Source: Iamia sp038233075 | GTDB taxonomy: Bacteria > Actinomycetota > Acidimicrobiia > Acidimicrobiales > Iamiaceae | Assembly: GCA_038233075.1 (NCBI GenBank) | Contig: JBBSMQ010000003.1 | Span: 107,748-171,747 of the forward strand | Length of the DNA stretch: 64,000 nt | Direction of reading: 5' to 3' | Shown here: in pieces, positions 9,189 through 18,262 of the stretch | Position numbering within the stretch: the stretch's first letter is position 1 | Layout: the number at the start of each line of letters is the position of its first letter | Translations under genes and position numbers: made by a program | Notes under the pieces: model-generated | Told to the model about the DNA's origin: nothing | The model's database searches: none | What the model saw: only the letters and a program-made list of their open reading frames with translations

Positions 9189-10063
9189 CGGCCACGCCGG
9201 TGACCGCGGTGTGGGTCCGCCTGGTGGCCACGACGGTGAGCGGGCGGCCCCTGGCCGCGACGCGGATGCTCTACGCCGTGGCCGCCCTGGTCATGCTGCG
9301 CTCGTCCTGGCGTCGGCTGGGCCCCGGCTTCGACCCGGACCGGCTCCACATCCCGTGGCCGATCGTCGGGGACCACCTGCTCGTCCTCCCTCCTGCGGTG
9401 CCGGCCGTGCTCTGGGGCGTCGGCGTCGTGGCCCTGTTCATCGGGTTCCTGCCACGACTGGCCGCGGGGTCGGTCGTGGCCGGGATGGGCGCCTTCTACG
9501 CCGTCGACCGTCAGCACTACGCCAACGGCGGCTACCTGATGGTGCTCATCGGGGTCCTCCTGGTGCTGGCCGACAGCGGGGCCAGCACCACGCCCTGGGG
9601 CCCGGACCGCCGTCGGGCTCCGTGGTGGCCGACGCTGCTCCTCGCCCTGCAGCTCTCCATCTCCTACGGCTACGCGGCGGTGCAGAAGCTGCGGTCCTCG
9701 TCGCTGCGGGGCGACACCATCGACTGGCAGCTGAAGGGTCCGCTGGTCGACACCGTCGCCTGGTCGCGCCTGCCCGAGGCCCTCAACCTCCTGGGCCTCA
9801 CCGCCGAGGTGTTCTGTGCCGTGGGCCTCTGGTTCGTCGTGACCCGGCGCCCCGCGGTGGCGGTGGGGGTGCTGCTGCACCTCGGCGTCCTCGCCTTCCT
9901 CCGCGACGCCCCGGACCTCCTGGCCTTCGGCATCGCCTCGGTGGCCCTCTACCCCGCGTTCTGGGTCGCCTCTCCCCCGCTTGCGGCCGCGTTCAGCCTG
10001 CTGCGGGATCCCGGCCCGGCTGAGGATCGGCGCGCCCCGGCTCCGCCCCTCGGTCACGCCTGA
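9179..10063 (+). CDS. HTTM-domain integral membrane protein
   Basis: 294 residues from GTG 9179, with about seven or eight hydrophobic segments and the HTTM (vitamin-K-dependent gamma-carboxylase-like) pattern: an Arg-rich first loop, DRQHYANGGYLM, and SISYGYAAVQKLR before the middle segments. Bacterial HTTM proteins are related to the carboxylase membrane domain, but their reaction is mostly unknown. The overlap with the small membrane protein and the ferredoxin suggests a redox-linked membrane activity; that is inference. Confidence 0.8.
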   Translation: MSVTATPVTAVWVRLVATTVSGRPLAATRMLYAVAALVMLRSSWRRLGPGFDPDRLHIPWPIVGDHLLVLPPAVPAVLWGVGVVALFIGFLPRLAAGSVVAGMGAFYAVDRQHYANGGYLMVLIGVLLVLADSGASTTPWGPDRRRAPWWPTLLLALQLSISYGYAAVQKLRSSSLRGDTIDWQLKGPLVDTVAWSRLPEALNLLGLTAEVFCAVGLWFVVTRRPAVAVGVLLHLGVLAFLRDAPDLLAFGIASVALYPAFWVASPPLAAAFSLLRDPGPAEDRRAPAPPLGHA

Positions 10064-10172
10064 CAAGAGGCTCCCCGATCGAGCGTCAGCAGGACCTCCA
10101 GGTCGACGGGGCCGGCCGATCCGGGGGTGGAGCGCCCGCATCGCCGGCCCGCTCGTTGGCGTCGGTCGAGTG

Positions 10173-10787
10173 TCAGCCGATCCGGTGCCGTGCCTCGGCC
10201 CGAAGCGCGGGCAGGGCGGCCACCAGGGCGCCACCGGGACAGGTCGTGTCGCGCACGTCACCGTGGCCACTGATCACGGCGGGGAGCCTGCGCCCGTTCT
10301 CCAGGGTGACCGCCGCGCCCATCGGGTCGAGCGCGCAGCTGCGGCTCACCGCCACCACGAGCTCGAGCAGCGCGGCCCACGCCGCCAGGGTCGGGCGACG
10401 GTCGAGAAACCGACCGGCGACGGCCACGCCGAGGGTCCCCGGGTTGTGGCCGTAGGCATGGCCCGCCACCACCCCGAGAGGGGCGGGGGCGCGGGTCGAG
10501 CCGGTCCGACCCTCGGCGATGCGGCCGTCCTCCAGCACCACGAACGAGTAGCCGATGTCTCCCCACCCCCGTTCGTGGGCGTGGAAGCTCTGCACTCGGC
10601 GGAGCATGGCCAGCGGGTCGGGGTCGTCGTTCCTCGTGCCGGTGTGGTGGACGACGATCGCCTGGAGGGGCGCATGCGCGGTCGGCCATCCGTCGGCGGG
10701 CTCGGCCCCCCAGTCGGCGCGGGTCAAGAGCGGAGCATCCAGACGGTCGAGGGTCCTCGGTCCCTCGTCGATGGCGAACGCGGTCAC
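10173..10787 (-). CDS. PGRP / N-acetylmuramoyl-L-alanine amidase domain protein
   Basis: 204 residues. The amidase_2/PGRP zinc site is complete: first His in IVVHHTGT, second in the GHGDVRDTTCPG motif together with the Cys. ADWGAEP at the N-terminus is also typical. No signal peptide is visible, so it is either cytosolic or exported by other means. The GTG start overlaps the TGA of the PP-loop gene (GTGA), so the two are translationally coupled. It should bind or cleave peptidoglycan stem peptides or a similar muropeptide. Confidence 0.85.
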   Translation of the reverse strand: MTAFAIDEGPRTLDRLDAPLLTRADWGAEPADGWPTAHAPLQAIVVHHTGTRNDDPDPLAMLRRVQSFHAHERGWGDIGYSFVVLEDGRIAEGRTGSTRAPAPLGVVAGHAYGHNPGTLGVAVAGRFLDRRPTLAAWAALLELVVAVSRSCALDPMGAAVTLENGRRLPAVISGHGDVRDTTCPGGALVAALPALRAEARHRIG

Positions 10788-11866
10788 GAGACGAGCCGTT
10801 CTCCCGCACCGAGGGCCTCGTCGAGGGCCCCCACGATGTCGCTCAGCTCGTTGTCCAGGGCGGCGGTGCGGATCTCGGCCAGGTAGGCCCGGTCGGACCT
10901 GTTCACGGCGGGGTGGGCGGCCAGGGCGTCGAGGTCGAGGCTCGCGGGCAGCGTGGCGATGGAACCGAGCCCGCCGGCGACCGCCAGCGCGGCGTGGGTC
11001 CGGAGGCACTTCTGGCACTCCCCGCAGTTCACGGTGCCGGGCACGTTCCGCCAGCACACCCGCAGGGTGTCCCGGGCCAGGCCCGACGCCGCCACCGCCG
11101 CCACCTTCTCGACGCGCGTGGCCGTGCGACCCTCGATGCGCATCTCGGTGCGCTCGTTGCCGAACCCCGAGCTCCGCAACCGCACCGCCTCGTCGGGCAG
11201 GTGCCGGTCGGCGACCGAGGCGGCGCACAGCACCGTGTGGTGGGTCCTCTCCAGGAGCAGGCTGGTGGCGATGAGCCCGCCGTAGACGAACCAGGTCCAG
11301 TCGCACACCGGGTCCGAGAAGGCGCGCAGGTCGGTGTCGACCACGATGAGGGGCTTGCCCACCGCGTCGGCCGCGGCGCGGACGGTCCGGAGCACCTCCT
11401 CGTTGCGCTCCCGCTCGTGGACCCCGACGTCGAAGCCCCGCACGAAGAGGAGGTCATCGATCACGTCCTGGTGCTCGGCCAGGAGGGCGAAGCTGTCGAC
11501 CCCGCCGGAGAAGAAGGCGGCGACCCGCCGGCCGTCGGGTCCCGGCGTCGGGGACCGGTCACGGCGGTGCCGGGCGTGGAGCGGCGCGGCGCGGTGGTCC
11601 GGGAAGAGGGCCAGGTGGACGCGCTGGAAGACGTCGATCTGCTGGTGGAACGCTCGGCCCAGACGAGGGAGGGAGATGATGCGCTGGTCGGTCTCCATGC
11701 CCATGACCCGAGCGATCGCGGCGAAGGCGTCGGCCACCGTCCGGGGATCGGGGGCCACGCCGTCGAACCGCACCGTCGAGGTGCGCCGACCGACCCGGAA
11801 GCGACCGGTGGCGGTCGACCCAGTCAACGAGCAGCGCTCCAGGACGAGGGGCGCGTGCGATCCCAT
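10784..11866 (-). CDS. PP-loop ATP pyrophosphatase, QueC-like
   Basis: 360 residues. FFSGGVDSF is the PP-loop that binds ATP and adenylates a substrate. The C-terminal CWRN...NCGECQKCLRT matches the four-Cys zinc site of QueC (7-cyano-7-deazaguanine synthase). It is longer than QueC (about 230), with an extra N-terminal ~115 residues, and no other queuosine genes are near. The substrate is therefore probably different, most likely a carboxylate to be amidated. ATG overlaps the GNAT stop (TGATG) and its stop overlaps the amidase start. Confidence 0.72.
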   Translation of the reverse strand: MGSHAPLVLERCSLTGSTATGRFRVGRRTSTVRFDGVAPDPRTVADAFAAIARVMGMETDQRIISLPRLGRAFHQQIDVFQRVHLALFPDHRAAPLHARHRRDRSPTPGPDGRRVAAFFSGGVDSFALLAEHQDVIDDLLFVRGFDVGVHERERNEEVLRTVRAAADAVGKPLIVVDTDLRAFSDPVCDWTWFVYGGLIATSLLLERTHHTVLCAASVADRHLPDEAVRLRSSGFGNERTEMRIEGRTATRVEKVAAVAASGLARDTLRVCWRNVPGTVNCGECQKCLRTHAALAVAGGLGSIATLPASLDLDALAAHPAVNRSDRAYLAEIRTAALDNELSDIVGALDEALGAGERLVS

Positions 11867-12315
11867 CACTGCTCCCCGGCGAGGGTCCGGCCCAGGACCG
11901 CGGTGCACGGAGTCTCGAGGATGGCCTCGTAGCCGAGGCGTTCGTAGAGCGGCCGGGACGAGCGCTTCTCCCCGAGGACCTGGTAGCCGCTCGACGCCAC
12001 CGTGACGAGCGCGTGCAGGCCGCGGCTCGCGCCGGCGGCCTCGACGTGGGCCACCAGCCGGGAGCCGATGCCGCGACCCCGCCGATCGGGGTGCACGAGC
12101 AGCGTGGCCAGCTCGGCCACGTCGGGGGCGAAGGGCTTGCAGATGGCGTACCCGACCAACGTGTCCCCGTCGTAGGCGCCGGCCGCCGGAGAGGATGCGA
12201 CCCACGAGCCCAGCAGGGTCAGGTCGGCCGGCCGGCCGGTGTGGGCCTCGAAGAGCACCCCGACCGCAGGGAGGTCGCACCGTTCGAGGGCCGCGATGGT
12301 GTGCTCCGATCCCAT
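11866..12315 (-). CDS. GNAT family N-acetyltransferase
   Basis: 149 residues. The acetyl-CoA site is LATLLVHPDRRGRGIGSRLV (motif A), and YERLGYEAI is the usual motif B end. It is the first gene of a three-gene overlapping operon with the PP-loop enzyme and the PGRP amidase, so its target is probably the same small molecule or peptide. ATG start. No clear -10 was found close by. Confidence 0.85.
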   Translation of the reverse strand: MGSEHTIAALERCDLPAVGVLFEAHTGRPADLTLLGSWVASSPAAGAYDGDTLVGYAICKPFAPDVAELATLLVHPDRRGRGIGSRLVAHVEAAGASRGLHALVTVASSGYQVLGEKRSSRPLYERLGYEAILETPCTAVLGRTLAGEQ

Positions 12316-12405
12316 CCCGCGCCTTCCCGTAGTCCTCTCGTCGTCACCCTCGCGAGCGACCCTAGCGACCGGCGCGCCGCGCTCCCGGGATCGTCGGCCT
12401 CGCTC

Positions 12406-14256
12406 TCAACCGCCCTGGCCGACGAGCTGGTGGAGGGCCACATCGTGGTCGGCGGCCATCATCTCCGCGGCTTTCTCGCCGATCATGATCGTGGCGGCGT
12501 TGGTGTTGCCGCTGACCACGTTGGGCATCACGCTGGCGTCGGCGACCCGCAGGTGGGCGACGCCGTGGACCCGGAGGCGCTCGTCGACCACACTGCCCAT
12601 CCGGCAGGTGCTCGTCGGGTGGTACACCGTGAAGGAGTAGTGCCGGGCGAGGTCTTCCAGCAGGGCATCGCTGGGCGTGTCGCCCTCGGCGTGGCCGTGC
12701 TCGGCGGCGAGGGCGGGAGGGACGAGCCACGGACCGATCTCACGGTCTCCCGGCCAGCTGGCCATCACGTCCAATGCCTTGCGGATGACGGCGACCATGA
12801 CCCGCAGGTCGTGGGGGTCGCCGTAGTAGTTCATGCGGATGTCGGGGTGGTCGCCCGGATCCGCGCTGGCCAGGACGACCTCGCCCTCGCTGTGGGGTTG
12901 CACCGGGTTGGCCAGGACGATCAGGGACTCGGCGTCGGGCGCCAGGCGCGCCGAGGCATCGTCGAAGTACGTCCCCGGGTCGGTGCGGAGCAACCCGCTC
13001 CAGATCTGGGCGTTGTAGCCGCAGGAGAACAGCCCGAGCTGGGCGTCGTGGGTGTGGTCGTCGCCCAGCCCCGTCGAGAACCAGGCACAGGCGTCGTACA
13101 GCGACGAGGACACCAGGCCACTTCCCGTGGTGGCCCACTCCGAGACCCGTCGCTCGGCCTCGGCCTTGAGCTCCTTCAGCGCCGCGGGCAGGGCGTCGTC
13201 GTCGGCCGGGTCGGCGGGCAGGGGCCCGGCCGGCTCGCGAAGGGCGTCGGGACCCATCGACACGCCGACCTCGTTCATGGACACACCGGCCCCCGGGGCG
13301 GGGAAGAACAGGCCGACCTGCAGGTGGTCCTTCAGGTGCTTGCCCACGTCGGGCGCGTCGAGGCGGCACTCGACCCCGACGGCCTCCAGCTCGTCCCGGG
13401 GCCCGACGCCCGACAGGAGGAGGATCTGCGGCGAACCGATGGACCCCGCGCTGAGCACGACCTCCTTCTCCGCTCGGACGATCGCGGTCTTGCCGTCGGG
13501 GGTCTGGTACTCGACACCCCGAGCAGTCAGCCCCTCGCCGTTCGTCTCCAGCACCACGCCAGTGACCTGGGCGTGGGTGATGATCTCCAGGTTGGGCCGC
13601 TGCTCGACCTCGCCCTCGAGGAACGCGTGGTACGTGCTGGCGCGCTTGCCGTTCCTCGTGGTGGTCTGGAGGAGCGAGACGACGCCCTCCGGTCCGCCCC
13701 GGTCGCGACCGTTGTAGTCACCGGCGGGGATCCCGGCCGCGGCCGCGGCCTCGACGAACTCCCGTGCGCCGGTGATGACCGGTGCGCGCACCGACACCCC
13801 GAGCGGGCCCTCGGTGTTGTGGGCGTCGGGATCGACCACGATGTCGCCGCTGGGGGCCAGACCCTCGCTCTTCTTGAAGTAGGCCAGCACGTCGTCGTAG
13901 CTCCAGCCGGTGGCACCGTCGGCGGCCCAGGCGTCGAAGTCACCGGGGTGGCCTCGCACGTAGGCCATGTAGTTGATGCCCGAGGAGCCGCCCAGCATCT
14001 TTCCCCGGGGCACCATCATCCGGCCCTCGGCCAGGCCGAGCCCGGCCTCGCCGGCATCCGCGGTGTACATCCAGTCGGTCTCGGGGTTGAGCTGCAGCGC
14101 CGGGGAGCCGGCGGGCATCAGCTCCTCGGGGGGCGGCGGGCCGCCGGCCTCGACGAGGGCCACCCGGCAGGTGGGGTCCTCGGAGAGCCGGGCCGCGATC
14201 ACCGCACCCGCCGAGCCACCCCCCACCACCACGACGTCGAACGCTTCCTGGGTCAT
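12406..14256 (-). CDS. GMC family FAD-dependent oxidoreductase
   Basis: 616 residues. It opens with the Rossmann motif VVVGGGSAGAVIAARLSE that binds FAD. GMC signatures follow: GKMLGGSSGINYM (signature 1) and SAGSIGSPQILLLSGVGP (signature 2). The C-terminal YHPTSTCRMG carries the catalytic-type His. It would oxidise an alcohol (choline dehydrogenase and alcohol oxidase are relatives). Gene stands alone between divergent and convergent neighbours, with ATG start. Confidence 0.93.
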   Translation of the reverse strand: MTQEAFDVVVVGGGSAGAVIAARLSEDPTCRVALVEAGGPPPPEELMPAGSPALQLNPETDWMYTADAGEAGLGLAEGRMMVPRGKMLGGSSGINYMAYVRGHPGDFDAWAADGATGWSYDDVLAYFKKSEGLAPSGDIVVDPDAHNTEGPLGVSVRAPVITGAREFVEAAAAAGIPAGDYNGRDRGGPEGVVSLLQTTTRNGKRASTYHAFLEGEVEQRPNLEIITHAQVTGVVLETNGEGLTARGVEYQTPDGKTAIVRAEKEVVLSAGSIGSPQILLLSGVGPRDELEAVGVECRLDAPDVGKHLKDHLQVGLFFPAPGAGVSMNEVGVSMGPDALREPAGPLPADPADDDALPAALKELKAEAERRVSEWATTGSGLVSSSLYDACAWFSTGLGDDHTHDAQLGLFSCGYNAQIWSGLLRTDPGTYFDDASARLAPDAESLIVLANPVQPHSEGEVVLASADPGDHPDIRMNYYGDPHDLRVMVAVIRKALDVMASWPGDREIGPWLVPPALAAEHGHAEGDTPSDALLEDLARHYSFTVYHPTSTCRMGSVVDERLRVHGVAHLRVADASVMPNVVSGNTNAATIMIGEKAAEMMAADHDVALHQLVGQGG

Positions 14257-14340
14257 CTCATCCCCTGTCCCGCAGCCCCATCGGCCGCGGGGGCGAACCT
14301 AGCCAGAGCCCGTCTTCCTCGCTGGCGGCCGTCGAGTGAC

Positions 14341-14360
14341 TGATGTTATGATGTTGCTTC
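14341..14360 (+). promoter_or_regulatory. vapBC promoter/operator region
   Basis: Two direct TGATGTT copies (14341-14347 and 14349-14355) overlap the -10 hexamer TATGAT (14347-14352), which is 8 nt before the ATG. This is a plausible autoregulatory site for the ribbon-helix-helix antitoxin. Confidence 0.45.
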
Positions 14361-14606
14361 ATGCGGACACAGATCGCCCTGGAGCCTGAGCAGCACGCGC
14401 GGGTCAAGCAGAAGGCGGCGAGCCTCGGCATCACCATGGCGGAGTACATCCGCAGGCTCGTCGACCAGGACCTGACGAGCGTCGCTCCCCGGGCGACGCC
14501 CTCGGCCATCATCGGCATCGGCCGCTCGGGGGGGAGCGACATCGCACGGGAGGGCCCCCAGGCCCCCATGGCGGCAGTTGCCGATCATGCGGCCCGGTCG
14601 CGGTGA
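14361..14606 (+). CDS. Ribbon-helix-helix antitoxin (VapB-like)
   Basis: 81 residues. RTQIALEPEQHARVKQKA followed by SLGITMAEYIRRLVDQDL is the beta-helix-helix fold of CopG/Arc-type DNA-binding antitoxins. The C-terminal half would wrap the toxin. Stop overlaps the toxin GTG by 4 nt. Confidence 0.85.
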   Translation: MRTQIALEPEQHARVKQKAASLGITMAEYIRRLVDQDLTSVAPRATPSAIIGIGRSGGSDIAREGPQAPMAAVADHAARSR

Positions 14607-15019
14607 CGGTCTTCGTCGACACATCGGCCTGGTACGCAGCCGCCGATCGCGATGACGGCAGCCACCACCGAGCGGCCGACCGGCTCGAGGAGTTCGCCGG
14701 CGAGCTGCTCACGAGCGACCACATCCTGGTGGAGACCTGGTACCTCGCCGCCAGCCGCATGGGGTCAGATGTCGCCGAGTCGCTGATCAACGGCATCCGA
14801 GCTGGGATCGCCCGAGTGGAGAACACCCTGCTCTCCGACCTCGAGGTGGCGGCATCGACAGGGTCGACCTTCGCCGATCAGGGCTTCTCCATCGTCGACC
14901 GCACGAGCTGGTCGGTGATGGTCCGCCTCGGCGTGCACGACGCCATCGCCTTCGATCGCGACTACTCCATCTTCCGTTTCGGCCGCGACCGCACCCAGGC
15001 CTTCACCGTCCACTCCTGA
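14603..15019 (+). CDS. PIN-domain toxin (VapC-like ribonuclease)
   Basis: 138 residues. Acidic residues of the PIN active site are at VFVDTSAWYA, ILVETWY and HDAIAFDRDYSIF. It would cleave RNA (often tRNA) when freed from the antitoxin. GTG start inside the antitoxin stop region; the pair is an intact type II module. Confidence 0.88.
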   Translation: MTVFVDTSAWYAAADRDDGSHHRAADRLEEFAGELLTSDHILVETWYLAASRMGSDVAESLINGIRAGIARVENTLLSDLEVAASTGSTFADQGFSIVDRTSWSVMVRLGVHDAIAFDRDYSIFRFGRDRTQAFTVHS

Positions 15020-15079
15020 GGTCCGGTCAGGAGCACCGACCCAGGATCGTGCTCGTCACCGTCGGGGGGGACCGGTGGG

Positions 15080-17914
15080 TCAACTGGGGACGGGACGGTT
15101 GAAGTACTCGCGGCTGGCGGCCAGGGTGACGGCCAGGTCGAGGTCGTCGACCGTCGTCAGACGGCTCGACCAGTGGGCCAGGCCGCCGGCGTCCGGACTG
15201 CGGCCGAGGACGGTCTGGTACGCGTCGGCCGCCCGCAGGCGCCTCGACTCGGCCGAGCCGTACACGGCCCGGGCGAGGAACCAGCGGCGCGTACCGGAAT
15301 CCAACGCGGCGACCCAGTGGGCCTCGCCCCCCGGCTCGACGGCCCGATCGAGGAGCACCTCGTACACCTTGACCACGTAGCCCTCGGGGGTGGAACCCGC
15401 CTTGCGGTAGACCTCGCCGGAGTTGAGCAGGTTGGCGAACAGGGCCGTGCGGGTGAACCCCGCCTCCAGGCGAGCATCCCAGAAGGCGAGGCCGGCGGCG
15501 TCGGGCCCCCGGCCCAGCACCTGTTGGTAGGCCTCGGTGATGGTCCGCTCTCGCGCCTCGGGATGGCGGATGAGCTCGGCGACGAAGGCGCCGCGAGGCA
15601 GCCCACCCCGTAGGCGCTCCAGGGCGGTGGCCCGTTCATCCGGCGAGGGCTCGCGCCCGACCAGGTCGCGGTGGATCTGCTCGACGAAGGTCTCCAACGG
15701 CGTGGGATCGACGTCGGCCCGAGGGTCTCCGGCGTCGACCCTGTCGTAGTCGCACACCCCGTCAGGGTGGATCCTCTCCATCCGCAGGATCTGGGCTGCG
15801 GTCGGTGTCCACGTTCCGTACGCGCCCTCGGCCACGGCCTGGTCGACGGTCCTGGTCTGGCACTTGAAGTGGAGGCCGGTGATGGGACCACCCGCCTCGC
15901 GACGGCTGGTCGAGTACGGCGGCATCACCTCCGTGCACGCGCCGGCCGGTCCGTCGTCGAGGATGCCGTCCCACACGTCGGACCCGGAGGCCAGCAGGGT
16001 GCCGTCGGTGGCGAAGCAGCTGTCGACCGCGCCGGCGGGCTTGTTGGCCCCGATGCCCGACGACGGGTCGGCCTTGATGTTCATGATCCAGTCGTGGAGG
16101 ACCTCGAGAGCCATGGCCGTCTGGTCGAACTGGCGCTCGGGGCGGGCGTCGGTGAACCAGATGATCTGGTTGTCGTGGTTGCCCTGCTCGTCGTCCATGC
16201 GCTGACGGGTGGCGAAGGACTGGGAGGAGTGGTGCATGTCGAGCTCCTCCTCCAGGTAGTGGCGCCAGTCGATGAAGGGGATGTCGGCCGCGCCCCGGAA
16301 CACCAGACCCTCGTCGTAGGCGCCGTGCATGGCCTCGATGTCGCCCTGGCGGCGCGGCGCCGGGGTCACCCCGCCGTCGGGCGAGAGGTTCATCTGGCGC
16401 GCCGACCAGGGATCGAGCTCGGTGGGGTCGCCGCAGAGCGACTGGTCGAACGGGCACCCCTCCGGGACCATGTCCTCGGGCTCCTTCCAGGAGCCGACCT
16501 GGGCGTTGAGGTCGAGGAACTCCTCGGGCGTGATCTGGCCCGCGGCCACCGCCTCCAGCCCGTACTGCACCCCGACGTTGTCGTAGGGGTTGCGGGCGAA
16601 GCCGGACTCGTCGGTGCCGTAGACGTTGACCGCGTCGGCAGCGTGGGTCCACTCCACGCCCTCGGTGCCCTGGGCCAGCTTGTCGATGTCATCGACGTTG
16701 GTGAAGGTGGGGTTGAGCACCAGCGGGGTCAGGCCGTACCAGGACTTGCGACACTCGGTGAGACCCGGGGTCGGCGCGCCGTCGGGTGTGGCCGGCGGCG
16801 TGGCGCCGATGGCGGGGTAGAGCGCGCCGTAGATGAGGTTCCACTGGTTGATGGCCCCATCGCTCAGGTTGCGGGGACGGGGCTCAGCGTTGAGGCCCTC
16901 GATCAGCTGACGTTCGTCGACGTCGCGCCAGCGGGGGTTGTCGCCGTCGGTCTGGTCGAAGTAGTGCTCGAGCAGCTCGCAGTCGCCCACGTGGATGGTC
17001 TGGGTGATCATGTCGGAGTAGGAGTACTGTGGCACGCCGCCGTCGATGAGGCCCGGGTGGTTCTGGGCATAGACGTACTGCTGGATCGCCCCACCGGAGC
17101 CCCCGACCCCCACCGTGTAGAGCGGATCGCCGTGGGTGGCCACGAAGTGGTCCTTCACCATCACCGCGGTCTGGCCGCCGACGGTCAGGTTGTAGTGGGT
17201 GTTGGTCCGGGTGCCGCTCGAGTAGAGGATGGCGTAGCCGAGCGACAGGGCCTCGTGGTAGAGCGCCCCACTCTGGGAGAGGCGGCCCTGGCTGCGCCCG
17301 ATGGCCACCCCACCGTCGAAGCTGAACACGACCCGGCCGTTCCACAGGTCGTCCTGGGGGGCCTCCGGATCGGTCTCGGTCACCGGGGCCAGCATGGCCA
17401 CCGAGTAGATGTAGCGGTTGATGGTGCCGCGCTCCCAGCGGATCACGTACGGGGCGGTGACGCCTTCGGTGGTGGTGACGCTGTCGATGTCGGCCGGCAG
17501 CGCAGCGGTCGGGTCGGCGAGCGGCTTGGTGGAGCCGTCGGTGCTGCGGTAGCGGTACTCGACGACGGGGTCGATCTCGCAGTCGCGGCTCCAGCCCACG
17601 ATCTCGGCCTCGGCGGTGGGGTAGCCCCGGTCGTCCTGGGGGTAGTTCCCGGCCTCGTCCTCTCGGGCCACGGGGATGCCCTCGCGGTCCTGGTTGTCGA
17701 CCTTGGGCTGGCCCAGGCCCTCCCGGGCCACGGTGCACACGAACGGGTACTGCGGCGGGATGGGGTCGAGCGAGGTGTCGGCCGGGTCGACCTGGGTGGC
17801 GACCGGCGCGGCGCTGACCGGGGCCGGACCCCCGAGGGTCAGACCGCTCACCGTGAGGACGAGGGCCACCGCGACCCCCGTGGCCCGGGATGTGGGCTTG
17901 ATCGGTCGAGCCAT
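15080..17914 (-). CDS. Secreted DUF6351 protein with C-terminal DUF4214
   Basis: 944 residues from ATG 17914, chosen because GAGGAGG lies about 10 nt upstream and a classical signal peptide (VALVLTVSGLTLG...APVSAAP) follows at once. The central part is a DUF6351/tannase-like alpha/beta-hydrolase: FSFDGG, then a nucleophile-type turn GVGGSGGAIQQY near residue 275, and a conserved DWRHYLEEELDMHHSSQSF segment. The last ~140 residues are DUF4214 units (FVEQIHRDLVGREPSPDE, AYQQVLGRGPDAAGLAFW), which recur in exported and surface proteins. It is probably an exported esterase or polymer hydrolase; substrate unknown. Confidence 0.82.
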   Translation of the reverse strand: MARPIKPTSRATGVAVALVLTVSGLTLGGPAPVSAAPVATQVDPADTSLDPIPPQYPFVCTVAREGLGQPKVDNQDREGIPVAREDEAGNYPQDDRGYPTAEAEIVGWSRDCEIDPVVEYRYRSTDGSTKPLADPTAALPADIDSVTTTEGVTAPYVIRWERGTINRYIYSVAMLAPVTETDPEAPQDDLWNGRVVFSFDGGVAIGRSQGRLSQSGALYHEALSLGYAILYSSGTRTNTHYNLTVGGQTAVMVKDHFVATHGDPLYTVGVGGSGGAIQQYVYAQNHPGLIDGGVPQYSYSDMITQTIHVGDCELLEHYFDQTDGDNPRWRDVDERQLIEGLNAEPRPRNLSDGAINQWNLIYGALYPAIGATPPATPDGAPTPGLTECRKSWYGLTPLVLNPTFTNVDDIDKLAQGTEGVEWTHAADAVNVYGTDESGFARNPYDNVGVQYGLEAVAAGQITPEEFLDLNAQVGSWKEPEDMVPEGCPFDQSLCGDPTELDPWSARQMNLSPDGGVTPAPRRQGDIEAMHGAYDEGLVFRGAADIPFIDWRHYLEEELDMHHSSQSFATRQRMDDEQGNHDNQIIWFTDARPERQFDQTAMALEVLHDWIMNIKADPSSGIGANKPAGAVDSCFATDGTLLASGSDVWDGILDDGPAGACTEVMPPYSTSRREAGGPITGLHFKCQTRTVDQAVAEGAYGTWTPTAAQILRMERIHPDGVCDYDRVDAGDPRADVDPTPLETFVEQIHRDLVGREPSPDERATALERLRGGLPRGAFVAELIRHPEARERTITEAYQQVLGRGPDAAGLAFWDARLEAGFTRTALFANLLNSGEVYRKAGSTPEGYVVKVYEVLLDRAVEPGGEAHWVAALDSGTRRWFLARAVYGSAESRRLRAADAYQTVLGRSPDAGGLAHWSSRLTTVDDLDLAVTLAASREYFNRPVPS

Positions 17915-18262
17915 CGAGGTGCCTCCTCGGTTCGGTCCACGACACCGGCCCCCCACCGGTCACAGCTGGACTCTGCCTGTCGCGGGAAGTGTGACACACG
18001 TCTCTCGACGGTGCTCGGGTTCCGGCCTCCGGGCGGGCCCGACGCGGCGCGACGGGTCCGACGCCCCCTTCCGTCGCCGCCGGGCGTGACGGTTGGCGCT
18101 CCGCGCTCGTGGCACGGTGCCCGACCGGGCACGGTTCGTCGAGGGAGCAGCGTCTCGGCGCGAACCACGTTGCGCGCCACGCACTCGCGCTCTGTGTCAG
18201 GGTGCGCCGACACCTCGGCTGGTCGAGCCCCGGAGGTCGGGGATCCGGGGTGCAGCGGCCCC
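17915..18262. other. Intergenic, 348 bp, no gene seen
   Basis: Contains an 11-bp palindrome GTGTGACACAC at 17989-17999, a possible operator upstream of the secreted DUF6351 gene. No convincing coding frame or RNA gene is visible in the rest. Confidence 0.4.

Noticed and set aside
10784..11866. Assignment as queC (queuosine synthesis)
   Set aside because: Zinc site and PP-loop fit, but length, N-terminal extension and neighbours do not.
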